DNA of 64,000 nt, taken from assembly GCA_009760855.2 (NCBI GenBank), contig WPIO01000053.1:2055001-2119000 (forward strand), in the 5' to 3' direction. Positions within the stretch are counted from its first letter, which is position 1, and the number at the start of each line of letters is the position of its first letter. Below the pieces are notes generated by a model, which saw only the letters and a program-made list of their open reading frames with translations, was not told the origin of the DNA and did no database searches. This stretch comes from Cristatella mucedo. Its lineage: Eukaryota > Bryozoa > Phylactolaemata > Cristatellidae. Of this stretch, positions 48,755 through 61,929 are shown piece after piece. Both the position numbers and the translations under genes were made by a program.

Positions 48755-50777
48755 GCCGGGTGCCATTCGGCGTCTCTTTTGCCTCTCTCCTCTTTTGGAG
48801 CCAACTAGCACGGTTCGCCGGCCTGGGCCATTGTCACGGGCAGCCAATTTGCGCTGCCGTTCGTGTTTGCACTGGCTAGCCGGCATATTTGTTTCCTTGT
48901 GCTCGCTCCGAGAGGCTTGTCAAGTCGGCATTGTCCAATGCGCTTATTAGCCGCCCTATGTGGCTCCGCAGCACCACCGCCCGAGTGCCCCGACACCCGG
49001 CGTGCATCAACAGAGGCGCGTGCTTGCCGCTGCCGCCGCCGCCCACGGAGGCAGCAGCGGCAGCGCGAAGCAGTGGAGCTGTTCGCTCGTGTAGCAAACA
49101 ATGCGCAACTTCTGCACCAGCTAGCAACCGGCGCCAGTCTGTCCCTGTCTGCTGCACCCCGCGAGCACCTATTCGCTGTGTCGCCAGCTTGCATTAACCA
49201 GCCGTCGCGGGGGGGGGGGGGAGGGGGTTGCTAGGCTGGCTGCTTGCTAGTCTGGGGGCCCAGACTGAGCGGCTAATCGATGATTTTCGACATACACTAG
49301 CTGCCCAAAGTGTTGCCACACTTGCCCTCCTGTGACTACGGTCGACGAGTCTCAGCCGGTAGCCGTTGGAACTACTGTAAATTTTTTGTAAATACTAAGG
49401 AATGTGTTTTATTTCATTTGCTACCTAAATGATGTTTCGATGGGCGACTTTTGGCCCAGAAGGAATTCTGAGCACTGAACTAGAAAAACCCTTGGTGGCT
49501 GGGCCGGAGGTACTAATCTGCTCACTCATTGGCGTGACGAACGATAATATTGCTAGACAAATCTGCTAGCAAAGCAAATATGTAGTTTGTCAGTACCTTT
49601 AAATCTGGCCGACACCGCTCACGTTGGATTCGTAGACGTTACTCGTCTTGCAGAAGCTGCGACATCTTCTTGACGTGCTAGCTCACTTGATACATTGGGC
49701 AGAAATGCAGTGAACTTGGCCGCAGCCGGCATAGCTTTTATCGATATGTACATGCACTCTAAGCAGCTATGGCAGCCAGCTAAGGGAGATGCAGCTTACA
49801 GATTTCTGTGTGGTACCTGCTGTGTTCTTACCATCTTGGGAAAGTTAGCAGCCGTGAGACCACTCTGAAGCTGGGAATAAGTGAGAAAGCTGTCCGATAT
49901 AGCAATCGAAAAAGGACCGTGCTGTGAACGACGATGCAGGACCGGCCTGCGCAGGGATGTCGTGTGGCTTCTGTTAGAGGGATGATGTGGCTACTGAAAA
50001 TTATATGCCTGAAATACCATTTTGCACCAGCTCGAGTCCATGCCAAAAACACTCGAGCTTAGCACCGGCACGATCCACAATGAGCAGAAAGTGAGGCAAA
50101 GGCTCGACGAACGCAGCCTCGTGTGGCTGATAGGGTGGCAAAGAAAGCTCCACAATTGATTGACAGACAATAGAGAAGCAAAGGTTTGAGTGGACGTGCG
50201 TGCGGCACAGCCACTGGACGGCCAAACATGGGAGGGGATTGGAAGTTCAGCATCGGCCGAGATCTCTAGATGCTAGTAGCACAAGACCGCCGACCGAATT
50301 GTGGGTGAAACTGCAAGCGGTTTGGTATGCTGTACCATCCGATGTAACTCTGCAACTCGTCGAGTGCACGGTAACCCGAATGGCAGACTACTTGCTAATC
50401 GGGGAGGGACTACATCCTACTATCTATCGCTCGTGCTTCTTCGGCCCATGCTGGGGTTTTCATGCTATATATTAAATCATGCATTGGGCTGCTGTGTTTA
50501 TTTTGGCACCAATATCACTCGTTTGGACCTGCCGGGTAGATTTGACAACTGACCTGGCCCCCACGGTTGAGTGGCTGTGGCGAAACTGACGGTCGCTAGT
50601 GAATGTGGGACTTTCGGCTGGCTCGTCAATATCAAGCTCGAATATCAAGCTCGAATATCAAGAATATCAATCCCTGTCTGAACTTCTATCAACCTTGCTC
50701 GATCGCGACTCGTAAATGCAAAAAGCACTGCCTGATCATGCTAGTCGCTTACGAGTGGGAATGCTAGCAATTACAAT

Positions 50778-50880
50778 ATAAATCTTTTTCATAGCACCCT
50801 GATGGCACCCTGATAGTACGCTATCAGGGATCATCGCCGGATCTCTCTATCCGGGTGCTTTACTAATCTATGCAAGAGCA
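50778..50880 (-). mobile_element. Worn LINE-X/SINE-B tail, reverse
   Basis: gtaaagcacccggatagaga on the minus strand, then ggtgctatgaaaaag, separated by a small palindromic insertion (gcaccctgatag). Confidence 0.5.
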
Positions 50881-50924
50881 GCCATAAGTGAAAGTCGATG
50901 GCAAGCAGCGGCTCTCGCTTAGAC

Positions 50925-51017
50925 GGCAAATGTAAAGCGCCTAGAAAGAGATTGAGTTCTCCGAGGGCGCTTTATCAAAACCATCTATATTTATTTATAT
51001 TTACTATCATTATTATA
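50925..51017 (+). mobile_element. LINE-X 3' tail fragment
   Basis: Terminal block gcaaatgtaaagcgcctaga, aagagattgagttctccgag, ggcgctttatca, then ATTT/ATT repeats. Confidence 0.85.
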
Positions 51018-51144
51018 GACAAAATGCAAAAGCATGCATGGAGACACTCGTGCCCTTCCCACCGACCCCCATGCAGGTTAGCAGGACGTCCGGTCGGGCG
51101 TATGCACTGAATCCTGCACAGATGAGCTCGCGAAGCTTGCAGAT

Positions 51145-51228
51145 GAGGTGAGCCGTAATGGCTCACTAGATAAGGCGGTTGCTTTTCACGACCTCGAGGT
51201 CGTGGGTTCGAATCCTGCGGTGGGCGAT
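51145..51228 (+). mobile_element. SINE-A head fragment
   Basis: gaggtgagccgtaatggctc, actagataaggcggttgctt, ttcacgacctcgaggtcgtg, B box gggttcgaatcctgcgg, cut at gggcgatta. The body is missing. This is the cleanest tRNA-like head in the window. Confidence 0.9.
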
Positions 51229-51820
51229 TAGCGACCGACCACAGCTTCTGCGCAGGCCTCTTGCTGCTAGGCAGGTGGCCACCCATGGCAGTCCCTGCCA
51301 GCGCACCATTGGGTGCCGCTGCTGCTGCCCGTGATTTCTTCTTGACTTGCTGTGACTTATGGCTCATGTCACCGCTGTCACCGCAACCTGAGCCGGCCAC
51401 AATTTCGTTTGCTCTATTTACTAAATTTTCTTGCGGCTTATCATGGTTAGTTTTTTTGGGGATTGCCGAGGCCGTCTGCGTCGAATCGCGAATATTAACA
51501 TTGTACGCAGTCGGGCGATGCTAGTGACATGATGTGTTCACAGAGAAGTAGTTTGCACCATCTGTCGTCAGACTAATATAGTTCCTGTGTGGGATATTTT
51601 CAGTTTTGCATCTCCTTGGTGACACGGATCCCCCCTCTCCCCTGCTGCAGTTTCGTAAGGCTCACTGTGTACAAAGTACCAAAAATTGCCATTTCAATAC
51701 TGGCGTTTGCAACATTCTACATTTATGCACTAACATTTATTTATGCATTTTACACTTTTATATGTTGTGTATTTTACACTTTTATATGTGTATAGTCGTA
51801 CTAGCAAATCTTAGCATATC

Positions 51821-51861
51821 ATGTCTGCTTCACTCGCCACAGGGAAGAGTGAAGCAGACAT
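51821..51861. repeat. Perfect inverted repeat, 15-bp arms and 11-nt loop
   Basis: atgtctgcttcactc at 51821-51835 is mirrored at 51847-51861. Confidence 0.95.
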
Positions 51862-52124
51862 AATAGTTAAGCGACTAAATAGTTTGACTAATAGTTTGAC
51901 TTTGTTTGAAAAGTTTGGAGAGTTTGAAAAGTAATAGTTTGACTAATAGAATAAGCGACTGAATAGTTTGTCCGCCGCCGGTATACTGGTGTGACTCGAG
52001 AGGCACGCGGCTGCCTGCCCATTCCCCGGCTACTAATATGCCTGCGAATATTTTTCTCTTTGTCGCTTGCAAAGGGATGCCCTATAAGACGACGCAGCAT
52101 GCGAAGCGGCTCTCCACTGCTGCT

Positions 52125-52470
52125 GTTGCTGCAAATAATAGTGATACCAATAATAAGGAATTTTTTCTAGTACCGCCAGGCAACGAAATCTCTTTCTAGA
52201 TACTTTACATTTGCTGCAATGGAAGCACGATCGAATGGTTAGCGATGATATGCTCTGTGTCAGCAAGCATCAGCACACAGTTCACATGAACTGAGAAAAT
52301 TCCGTGGGTGTTTAGCTTCTTTTTAAACTCTGCCTTAAAGTCATGAGATGTCGGATGTCCGTCAGTCAGGAGCTTCAGGCTTTGGGGACGTTGGAATTGA
52401 AGGCGTGGTCTCCAGGGGATTTGAGGTTGGCTCAAAGCACAGCTCACCGTGGTTGATATGATGTGAAGCC
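52125..52470 (-). mobile_element. Old LINE-X fragment, reverse
   Basis: Tail and terminal block (minus: gcaaatgtaaagtatctaga, aagagatttcgttgcctgg), UTR remnants and part of the C-terminal coding region. Confidence 0.75.
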
Positions 52471-52477
52471 GGATAAT

Positions 52478-53610
<1,133 letters not shown>

Positions 53611-53979
53611 GGCTGGCCCTTCAGAATCGGTAGAAGGTGAGGGGCATGCTGGGCATGGGGTTTGGGGGTTGGGGGGGGTTGGGTGGGGGGATGCCGGAGC
53701 TGCAACGAGTGGCCCGATGCCAAACTCGATGATTCACATTCTCGAGTTTCCTGCTTGAGAATGTCTTGCTTACCTCTCTAGGTGAGGTGGAACTGTTTCA
53801 TCATCGCGCTTACCCAGCTGTTCTGCCTGCAATAGGCTTCAGGGTAAGAATAGTATTAAAGCGAAGATAAGCAAAAAATGCTCACGTGAAATTCCAGCTT
53901 CCGGGAGAGTGGATGACGCAAGTTGATTGCTAGCAATCTGCTCCAGTCTGCCTGGAACTCCGTTGAGCCCCTCCTGAAG

Positions 53980-55800
53980 ACCAAGTGATTGTTAAGATGA
54001 GAAGCACAGAGTCAATGAGTTAAAAGGAGAGCCGAGGTAATGAACAGCATGGAAGTAGCAGTCTATGACAGCTGGTAAGGATGTGTCAGAGATGGCAGTG
54101 AAAGAGTAGGCTTAAGAATTTCAGAAATGAGTTCAACAGTCTAGGACTGGCAGAGCAAACGCCGCTGTTGCCAACCGTCTTAAAGCGAATGAAGGGAGCT
54201 TCTAATTAAATGTTCTGAGAGAGGCTGAAACTAGGGCAGTAGTTAGCTAGGTATGAGTTGAGTTCAAGCCACGATGGGCCTTGTGGGTCTGAGTAAGAAT
54301 TTGGCTTAATGTCCATTGATCAACCAGGAGCCAGTGCAGCTACTTTTGCAAATGTGGCTAATGTCTGAATTTCTAGGATTTATGGACCCACCTGACAGCC
54401 ATATTCATCACGATAGAGGCTCAATGGCTGTCCTTGGTAGCCCTGCCTATACTGAAGTACAATATTCCACTCTTTGGCAGAGCCAGGGAGCTAAATAGGA
54501 CCTTGTCAGCTTGCCACTGCCGTAGATAGTCCCTAACCTCGACAGGGATCAAACATGGCGAGTCGCTGTGGAGGCGACCTTCTGAATATAATTTTTAAGC
54601 TTCGATCAGTAATCAAAGTGGATGCCTGCATTACAAGCACGTGATGATGGCTGCACTGCCGCTCGACCAATTTTAGAACTTCAAAGTAAATTATTCCACC
54701 ATTTGTTAAAGGCTTGGTATTAGTAAGAGGTCTGTGTTATCATTGCTCTCGAGTCTTAGCCCAGTTGTAAAAAGCACACACTTCACTATCTAGGTCCTGG
54801 GCTCGAGTCCTGCTTCAGGCAATCCTCTATTGCCGACTGCAAGCGGTAGTGAAAACTGTTCAGGCTCTTCTAACTGCTATATAACAGAGGCAGTTCAATC
54901 AGCTAACCTTGTTTTTATCGTTGAGCTTGAGGAAATCGACCGAAATGCAGCATCAAATGTCTGCAAGACAATGCAGTTGATAAGTCAGTGTGCTGACTTC
55001 GACGATTTAAACGATGAATGCAACTGGGTGGTGGTATGTATGGTCAGCTAGGGCGTAAGAGCCGATCCCATGAGCCCGAGTCACTTTTTCGATAGGCTCG
55101 ATAAAAATGGAGAAAAGCAAGTGCACCGAAAACAAACCCTTATAGAACTCCACAGGTGACCTGTCTGCTGGATGAGGCTTGACGGTCATACGACACGAAC
55201 TGGCCACGATCGGACAAGCACGATTCGAGCCCCCACATCAGGGCCTTCACAGCCGGACCGATCGCTGTCCTCGATCGTTCGATGTCGTCGGATGTTGTGG
55301 TCAATAGAGTCGAACGCCTACGGCACATCGAGCTGGACTAGGGCGACCACCGTGACCGTCGGACGTTTTATCATCGTTGCTACATACAATGTCGATCTCC
55401 ACGGTAGGAGAGACCTCGGAGAAGAGATCGCGGTGTCAGAAGAGCAGAGCTGCTTTAATCTCCGCTGCACTTTCCAGGTCAGTCGTTCTTATCACGTGCT
55501 CCCCTCTGGCTGCCTGGCGTCGGTCCTTTCGAGCACCTCGGACGAACGAGGACGAAGAACGATTGGGCGATTATTTGTCCAGAATTCAATCCAAGCTTTT
55601 TTCAAGTATCGGTCGAACGATGCCCAATTAAAATGTGACTTTAGAGCAACCTCTATATTCATGTGAAGCATTAAAAACCCTGATTTAATGGGTAGGCCAA
55701 GTGGGTCTGCCAGTAAAGACCACGGGGGGGGGGCATCGTTTGAGGACCACAGGTAGGAAGCTCTTTCCACTAGCCTCCACTGTGATACCCACTTCATCTT
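53980..55800 (-). mobile_element. Old LINE-Y copy with reverse transcriptase remnants, reverse
   Basis: The right part, read on the minus strand, keeps ordered RT landmarks: NNRPI and EVLER.DARQ, then QLDVP.AFDSIDHN, then ESCLSDRGQFVSYD, CGVL with a broken GSVFG, FSIFIEPIEKVT with a decayed YADD region (ALADHT), and FLKLND. These lie in different frames with stops. The left part at 53980-54320 matches LINE-Y C-terminal sequence as in the 56.0-kb copy. It is interrupted by a SINE-A. The RT order shows LINE-Y is a non-LTR retrotransposon. Confidence 0.7.
54746..54914 (+). mobile_element. Diverged SINE-A nested in LINE-Y
   Basis: ctgggctcgagtcctgcttc (B box) and the body (ccgactgcaagcggtagtga, gaggcagttcaatcagctaa) are recognisable. 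Flanks tgttatcattg (left) and ttttatcgttg (right) look like a worn target duplication. Both flanks encode the LINE's LND..T segment on the minus strand. Confidence 0.7.
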
Positions 55801-56034
55801 CAGAAACCTGGGAGAATTTCGCGTGAAGTTGCAGATGGCAACCTGGTGCGAGCATTTAGCCGAGGTTACGTTATGGAGACATCAATGTATTATCAAATGT
55901 ATCCCCGGCTGTAGCTCAGCTAAGCCACAAGAAGTAAGTTTTTATAGTAACTCGGTATTCAAGCATAAGTGCTTTTGGGCTTGCTTACGGTAGTCAACAG
56001 GCTTAAACTAATACAATTAAGAGCAAGTGAGACG

Positions 56035-56350
56035 CACAGCTGAGTCACAATGGCAGCCGAGGAAGTGAGTAGCAAGGAATTAGCAGCTCCGAACAGCTGG
56101 AAAGGATGTGCCACAGGCAGCAGCTGGTAATGGGTTCTGTTGCTTGCGACTTTGGGAAGTGAGTTTCACAGTCAAGGGTATGCAGAGCCAAAAACTTCGG
56201 TTGCCAAGCAACGGTCTTTAAGCATCGGAACGGAACAGCTAATTTATTCTCCATATAGGACCTGAGGGCACGAGGAGGCCGAAACTGTTGCAGGAGTCAA
56301 GCTAGGCATTAACAAGGCAAGCCACTGCATGTCTTCTGGGTCAGAGTAAG
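56035..56350 (-). mobile_element. LINE-Y fragment, reverse
   Basis: The minus strand encodes MENKLAVPFRCLKTV and keeps most of the following LINE-Y block, with the terminal tail missing. Confidence 0.75.
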
Positions 56351-56642
56351 TGTTAGAGGAAGACAATATCATGTTTATTTCATGTCATGTAGATATCATG
56401 ACAATATATATTTATGCTTGAGAATTATAGAATGTAGCCATTAATCTTTATCTCCACAAAGTTTGCTTTTGTGACAATGAATGGCAGTGATAAATGTGAA
56501 ATCAGTCCATTTCCGATCAGAAAACTGACAAATTCGCATAATTTCGTTTGCATTTAGTCAGAAAAACTAGCAAATGAATACAAGTTAACAAGTATTTACT
56601 CTGAAGCCACCGAAAAAGATCATTCAGAAATGGGTAGAAGTT

Positions 56643-58644
56643 CTAATGGTCTGAGAAATGAGTAGTTCTAGATTTGGGGCAATACTGAAAATCGTAATTC
56701 TCGAAGAAGCCTCAAAACAAACTCCCCCATCATGGTTTTGTTGTACTGTCAATGGCTGTGGCAACGACGTTCAATATCCAGTATATCCTGGTGAAAGCGC
56801 CTGCCTTGCTCTTCCGAATAAGCTCTCACGGATTTGTCAAGATTCGCATACAAGATATGGACTTTGAAAAGGACATTCTGCTTTCCATGTTGGCACAGTT
56901 ATTTACTACAGCCCGAACGAGCTGCTCACAGTTTTTATCGCTAGAGTTCCTCAGAAAGCCACGAGCCATGCAACAAAACTGTTAAAAAGCAGCTTTCTCA
57001 GTCCTGTTAAGCTGATTAGTCACACTCACCGATCTTCCTGTCTGTGGTCCGACAAGGAACCAGCTTTGACCTTTGCCCCCCCTACAGCTGTGGAAAGACA
57101 TGCTGGATGTACTTGAAAGCTGCTGACTCAGTGTCTAGATCTGTGACAAATTGCCTCACCAGGCCTTACTCGATGTGCTTTGGGGCATTAGCACCTTCAA
57201 ATGGCTCCCCGGAGGCTTGCACTGGATGCCGTTCGTCCCTACAGAGAACTCGGTCAGCATTGCCGACGACCAGTCCCTTTTGCAATAGTGCTCCTTACTG
57301 TGTCCGGCTGTGTTCTATAGGCAAAGAAAATAAGGAAACTTCCGTGAAACTTGGTGCCTCGGAGGCTCCTCAGGAATGATGCCATTTTGAAGTCTCCAAT
57401 GACCTGTCAGCCGTAGGAGCTATACTTCAAGGCGCTCATCAATATCTTAACAATCAATAATCAAGCAATCAATCAATATCTTAACACTGGCGTATTCCTC
57501 TTTGAGGTGCACAGAGAGTGAGCCTTAGAAAGACGGGCACTTGTTAACGTTGTGAAAGAGCATTGCTTTTCAATTTCCTGGAGGAACTGGCTAAGTTTAG
57601 GTGCCATTTACTCGGCTAACACGTGATGCCTGTAGCCTGTAATAGACCGGCCACGTTGTTGCACAAGCCAAGCCCATCTTGCCCACTGAGGAGGTTGACA
57701 TTTGTGCGCATCGCTTTCTCTGATCTGCTGCTTTCACACTTTTATCCAGTAAGTTGTGCTCCTCGAGCCTATATGTGAGAAGCGCAGCGTGGACTTGGTA
57801 AGGCCGGGGTATCAGATCACATCTTTGATGTCGTTTTGTTATGGTAGTCAGGATTTCTCTCCTTAGCCGCATCTGTGAAATTAGGGAGTCTGGATTTGCA
57901 AATATATTCCTTGCTGTCTGAGTTGCTGCTCTTTCCTGATGAGGGAGATGTTAAGGGAGATGTTAAGGGAGATGTTAAGGGAGATGATCTGGAGGGAGAT
58001 GATAAGGGAGATGATCCGGAGGGAGATGTTAAGGGAGATGATCCGAAGGGAGATGTTAAGGGAGATGATCCGGAGGGAGATGTTAAGTGAGATGATCCGG
58101 AGGGAGATGTTAAAGGAGATGATCCGGAGGGAGATGATAAGGGAGATGGGGAGCTCAGAGCTGCAGTGTGTGGCACTGGGGCGATAGATAAAGGAATGTG
58201 AGAATACATTATGGGGGAGTGCTCTTGCCAGCTCCGACATTTCGACAGGCCCACTATGTACAAGTAGCAGTTGCTAGATTGGCCAGTTGGTTCCTGCCAA
58301 ATTCTCACTTTTCTTCCCTCGACCAGCCTACAAAGACTTAAATAAATGAACTATATATAACTGCAAAATGTCGTGTCACACATTGCCTAATAGTAGTACT
58401 GTGCAAGGAATTCCATCTAGTGGGTAGCAAAGATTCGCCTCACCTTTTGTGAGTTCTCTCGCAGGGCGAAGGAGGAGCCGAGGGCTTGTCTTGATCCCTG
58501 ACCGCAAGCCGAAGTACGCTATGTAGACAGTGTGCACATCTCTACTGACGACAATACGAAGCACTTTATCGCCCAGGTCTTGATAAACTGTCCGTAGACG
58601 TAGCAAAATGCACCTGCTGGTTGCAAACCAACTTTCGATGCCAT
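56643..58644 (-). pseudogene. Full-length but broken copy of an uncharacterised many-copy animal protein family
   Basis: On the minus strand, from MASKVGLQPAGAFCYVYG at 58644 to KSRTTHFSDH and a stop at 56643, pieces appear in one consistent order: FGL..GDQDK-like region, WQEPTGQSSNCYLYIV, SIAPVPH, SNSDSKEYICK, LEEHNLLDKSVKAADQRKR, then KFPYFLCL, KRDW.....TEFSVGT, VGPQ, LNRTEKAAF, a NCANMESRMSF block, then EEQGRRFHQDILDIERR. They lie in different frames with several stops and indels, so no product can be made. From memory, this order is that of a roughly 600-700-residue protein of unknown function with very many copies in cnidarian and arthropod genomes. The N-terminal CYVCG-type motif has lost a Cys. 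It lacks visible introns, so it may be a retrocopy or transposon-borne; an AATAAA-type signal lies downstream at 56378-56373 (minus). It lies within the presumed intron of the Robo-like gene, in the opposite direction. Confidence 0.7.
57946..58147. repeat. 12/15-bp minisatellite inside the pseudogene
   Basis: Units gggagatgttaa and gggagatgatccgga alternate over about 200 bp. All units are multiples of three, so on the minus strand they would read SPLTSPSG-type repeats between the SIAPVPH and SNSDSKEY segments. Confidence 0.93.
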
Positions 58645-60610
58645 TCCAATCAAATATGGGTAGTCACTATTCTCTTGCTCTGCAATGACATAAACTAAAA
58701 TGTTGTTTTTTGGACACGTGCTCTTGCACTTTTATGGATACTGCTCTACAGTGCTATGTTCGGGTAAAAACCCTCACTAATTTCCGGTATCAGCACTGTA
58801 GTCGGACACATCAGCGTGCCATGTGTATGAACCTGACGGCAGCACGGTGCCTAACAGCAAAACCAGAGAATTTCAAAATATCGTTTACCGACCACAGAGG
58901 CAAAGTTTTTGTGGAACAGACAGTAATTTTCTATTTATCTTTGGCATGCAGGATTAGCAAAATACACGTTTGATCCAATGAGCAAAATATTATCGCATTT
59001 ACCAATTTTCCTAGTCGGTCAATATCACAACAATGACAGTGGCTGTAATTGGCCGAATCTTCTAGTCGTTCATGGCGTACCAAACAGGGAATTTTTATGG
59101 CCTTGCCCTACCTAGGCTGCTGGCCTGAAGCCGATGGCTGCCTGGCCGTGTTCCTGTGTGACTTACCTGATGACCGACCATCACTCATTTTGGTTGACAG
59201 CAATAAATGATGTGTGAACACCCAGCTGAGAGAGTAGTAAACACTCAGTGCTGACAAGTGACCGGCGATGACCCTCGATGCCACCTAAGGCACACCAATT
59301 GCCATTGGCTAGTAACTGAATATGGTGGCAGCCACCCACAGACCTGAGGCTGCCGATGGCCATCATTGGGGCCGGCCACCCCGACACGGGCTGCCATGAA
59401 TCGCTCATGAAATCCTAGTTATCCATACGAAGTGTGGTCTGAAGTCGTGGCAAATGCCTGCCAGCCCATGTCAGGCAGTAAGGAGATGCCATCCAGTGGG
59501 GGGGGGGGAGGGTGCCCAAGTCAGGGTTCTTTTTGCTCTGCCTGGCCCCGATACTCTCCCGGTTCTACTCCTTACTCCCATCTCCCCCATAATAAACTCC
59601 TTTTTTCCCTTTGGCTGGAAAGTCGTGTGAACACGACGACTCGTTTGTAACATTATTATTATTATTAACGAAAAGTCGGTTGTCGCAGTGTCGCCACGTT
59701 CATCGTTTCAAGCCCACTCCTTTGGTCGCTGACACGAATTTTTGGAGAGCCAGTTACAGCTGGCTGACTGCACCGAGCGTTGGCCTGCTATTGAGCTTCG
59801 GCTGCTATTGAGACTGTGCGCAGCACCGTGACCACCTTGGTCAGATGACACCCTCGAGCAGGAGCGCCAGCGTTGGCCGCCAGTGCGCATGCCCAGGAAT
59901 TCACGTGAACGCGCGAGAAAGCCGAGAGCAGCTACGATAGACGCTCGTGAGTGGTGGATCGAGTGAAGTGTGTCACGACACGTGACCCTGGCACGTCCAG
60001 CACTAGCAGTTGGCTGCACACCCCGAAACCGGCTTGCCACACGGAAGAGGAGGCTTCGCTTAGGCGACGTCTTTCTTTTCTTTTCTTTACGCCCACGTAT
60101 TCTCCCTCCCCTTGGTGTAGCGTACATAGTCTGTTTCCCTTCGTTTTTTCCTTGGCAGGGGGTGGAGGCAAGTAAGGTTCGCTAGGCAATGCCACACGCA
60201 GCGCGGGCCATCCATGCTTGAATATTTGCATCTGCCAGTGATAAGCCGTTTGCTGGACACGCCAGCATGCGACTTGACTGCACTGCAAACTTGGCTTTAC
60301 GACAACTTGTTCGTCACTGTATTGTCGGTCGACGACCACCAAACGAGTCTTTTCAACAGCGGTGATGGCTAGCCTCACCTTGCACGATGCTCTCTCGGTC
60401 CCTCGTGTATTGCATGCAAAGCTATGCACGTCTGCACGTGCATGCGCGTTGTTGCAAAACCGTGCATTCTTGCGTGCACACGTGCTTCTATGTACCCTTG
60501 TGGTGTGGACATGTGTTCACAGTAAATGTGCGCGCCTGTGTGCTTGTGCACGTATGCAGATAGGCATGTGTATGTGTATGTAGTTCGTTCTAGCCGGTTC
60601 ACTATCTTGG

Positions 60611-60901
60611 AACCTAAAAACACACCTATTTAGGACAGCATTTAGTGGGTCCCTGTGATTCGTCCTTGATGTGCTTATGCGTGCTGACACTGTGCATGCT
60701 GCCACTAACCACATTTGCATGCTGACCCTGTGCATGTCACCCCTAACCATATTATTCATTTTGTTTGTTTTTCAAGCATGATTTTACTTACCATTCAATT
60801 GCATTTCACTTTGCAGCAAATGTGAAGCGCCTAGGGAGAGATTGGGTTCTCTGAGGGCGCTTTATCAAGTGAATTATTATTATTATTATTGTTATTATTA
60901 T
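60611..60901 (+). mobile_element. LINE-X 3' end, young copy
   Basis: Starts ggaacctaaaaacacaccta (last codons of the ORF) and runs through the UTR, terminal block and (ATT)n with GTT variants. Only about nine differences to the 5.58-5.86-kb copy over ~270 bp were seen by eye. Confidence 0.92.
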
Positions 60902-60937
60902 TGGCTCTCTATCTCGGTTGCCGGTGTTGCCATAAGA

Positions 60938-61098
60938 AGTTAGCTGATTCAACAACCTCATTTATGTAGAGGTAAAAGAGCCTTCACGACCATCACCACC
61001 GATTTCTGTGGGCAATGAAGTATCGCCCCCCTTGCAGCAAGACTCGAACTCATGACCCACGTCGTGAAGAGCGAGCACCTTACCTCGTGGGATAAAAC
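60938..61098 (-). mobile_element. SINE-A copy, worn, reverse
   Basis: Minus strand: cacgaggtaaggtgctcgct, cttcacgacgtgggtcatga with a B-box-like gagttcgagtcttgc, then the body to gttgttgaatcagctaactt. Confidence 0.82.
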
Positions 61099-61113
61099 CC
61101 AGGGCAGTGTATA

Positions 61114-61223
<110 letters not shown>

Positions 61224-61842
61224 ACTGCTGCTAAAGCATCTGCTCAGCCCAACCGTGGTGCTTGGTCTAGCTGGCTGTGACCTGCTGCTGTAGCAGGCCA
61301 CAGCCTGGAGGCGGAGGAGGAGGCGGTGGGCCAGCTCTTTGGGGCCAGCTCCCTGCCGCCTCTTTGCTTCGTTAGTTTGGCTGGCGTGAGGGCATGCATT
61401 GCCTAATTTTCATTGTTCATTATCCTCTCGCAGCCTAAACCGACACAGACCTGCCTGGAAGCCTGCTGGAAGCGTGCCGAGCAGCCGCTCAGTCTTTTTC
61501 AATTTAATTATGGCCGTTCCCAGGTCGACTGTCCGTGGTTTGAATCGCTGAACCTGCTGCTGTGAGAGTGAGAGCGTATGTCTTGGCATCATTCGATTTC
61601 CCCTAGTGGTTTTAATAAGCCGGCATGTTTCTAGTCCGGCCTCGATAATCGATCCTGCGAGAGCACGTAGCCGCCGGCCGCCTGCTGCCCCGGAGAGATG
61701 CGCAGCACCGAGGTTCCCATCGGCTGCAATCCGCCCGGCGAATCGTGGCGTCTGCAAGCCCCTCTCTCCCATGCTTCCGAAGCTTCGGCGTGACGTTGTC
61801 GACTTTGACTCAGCGACTTCGCGATTCCAGACGGCACCTCCT

Positions 61843-61846
61843 GTCT

Positions 61847-61927
<81 letters not shown>
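61843..61927. repeat. (CT)n microsatellite
   Basis: About 40 CT units. Confidence 0.96.

Positions 61928-61929
<2 letters not shown>

Noticed and set aside
56658-57379. Short + frames of 69-111 codons
   Set aside because: Shadows of the minus-strand pseudogene.
57946-58147. CRISPR-like regular repeats
   Set aside because: Units are contiguous, vary by 3 bp and lack unique spacers, in animal DNA.
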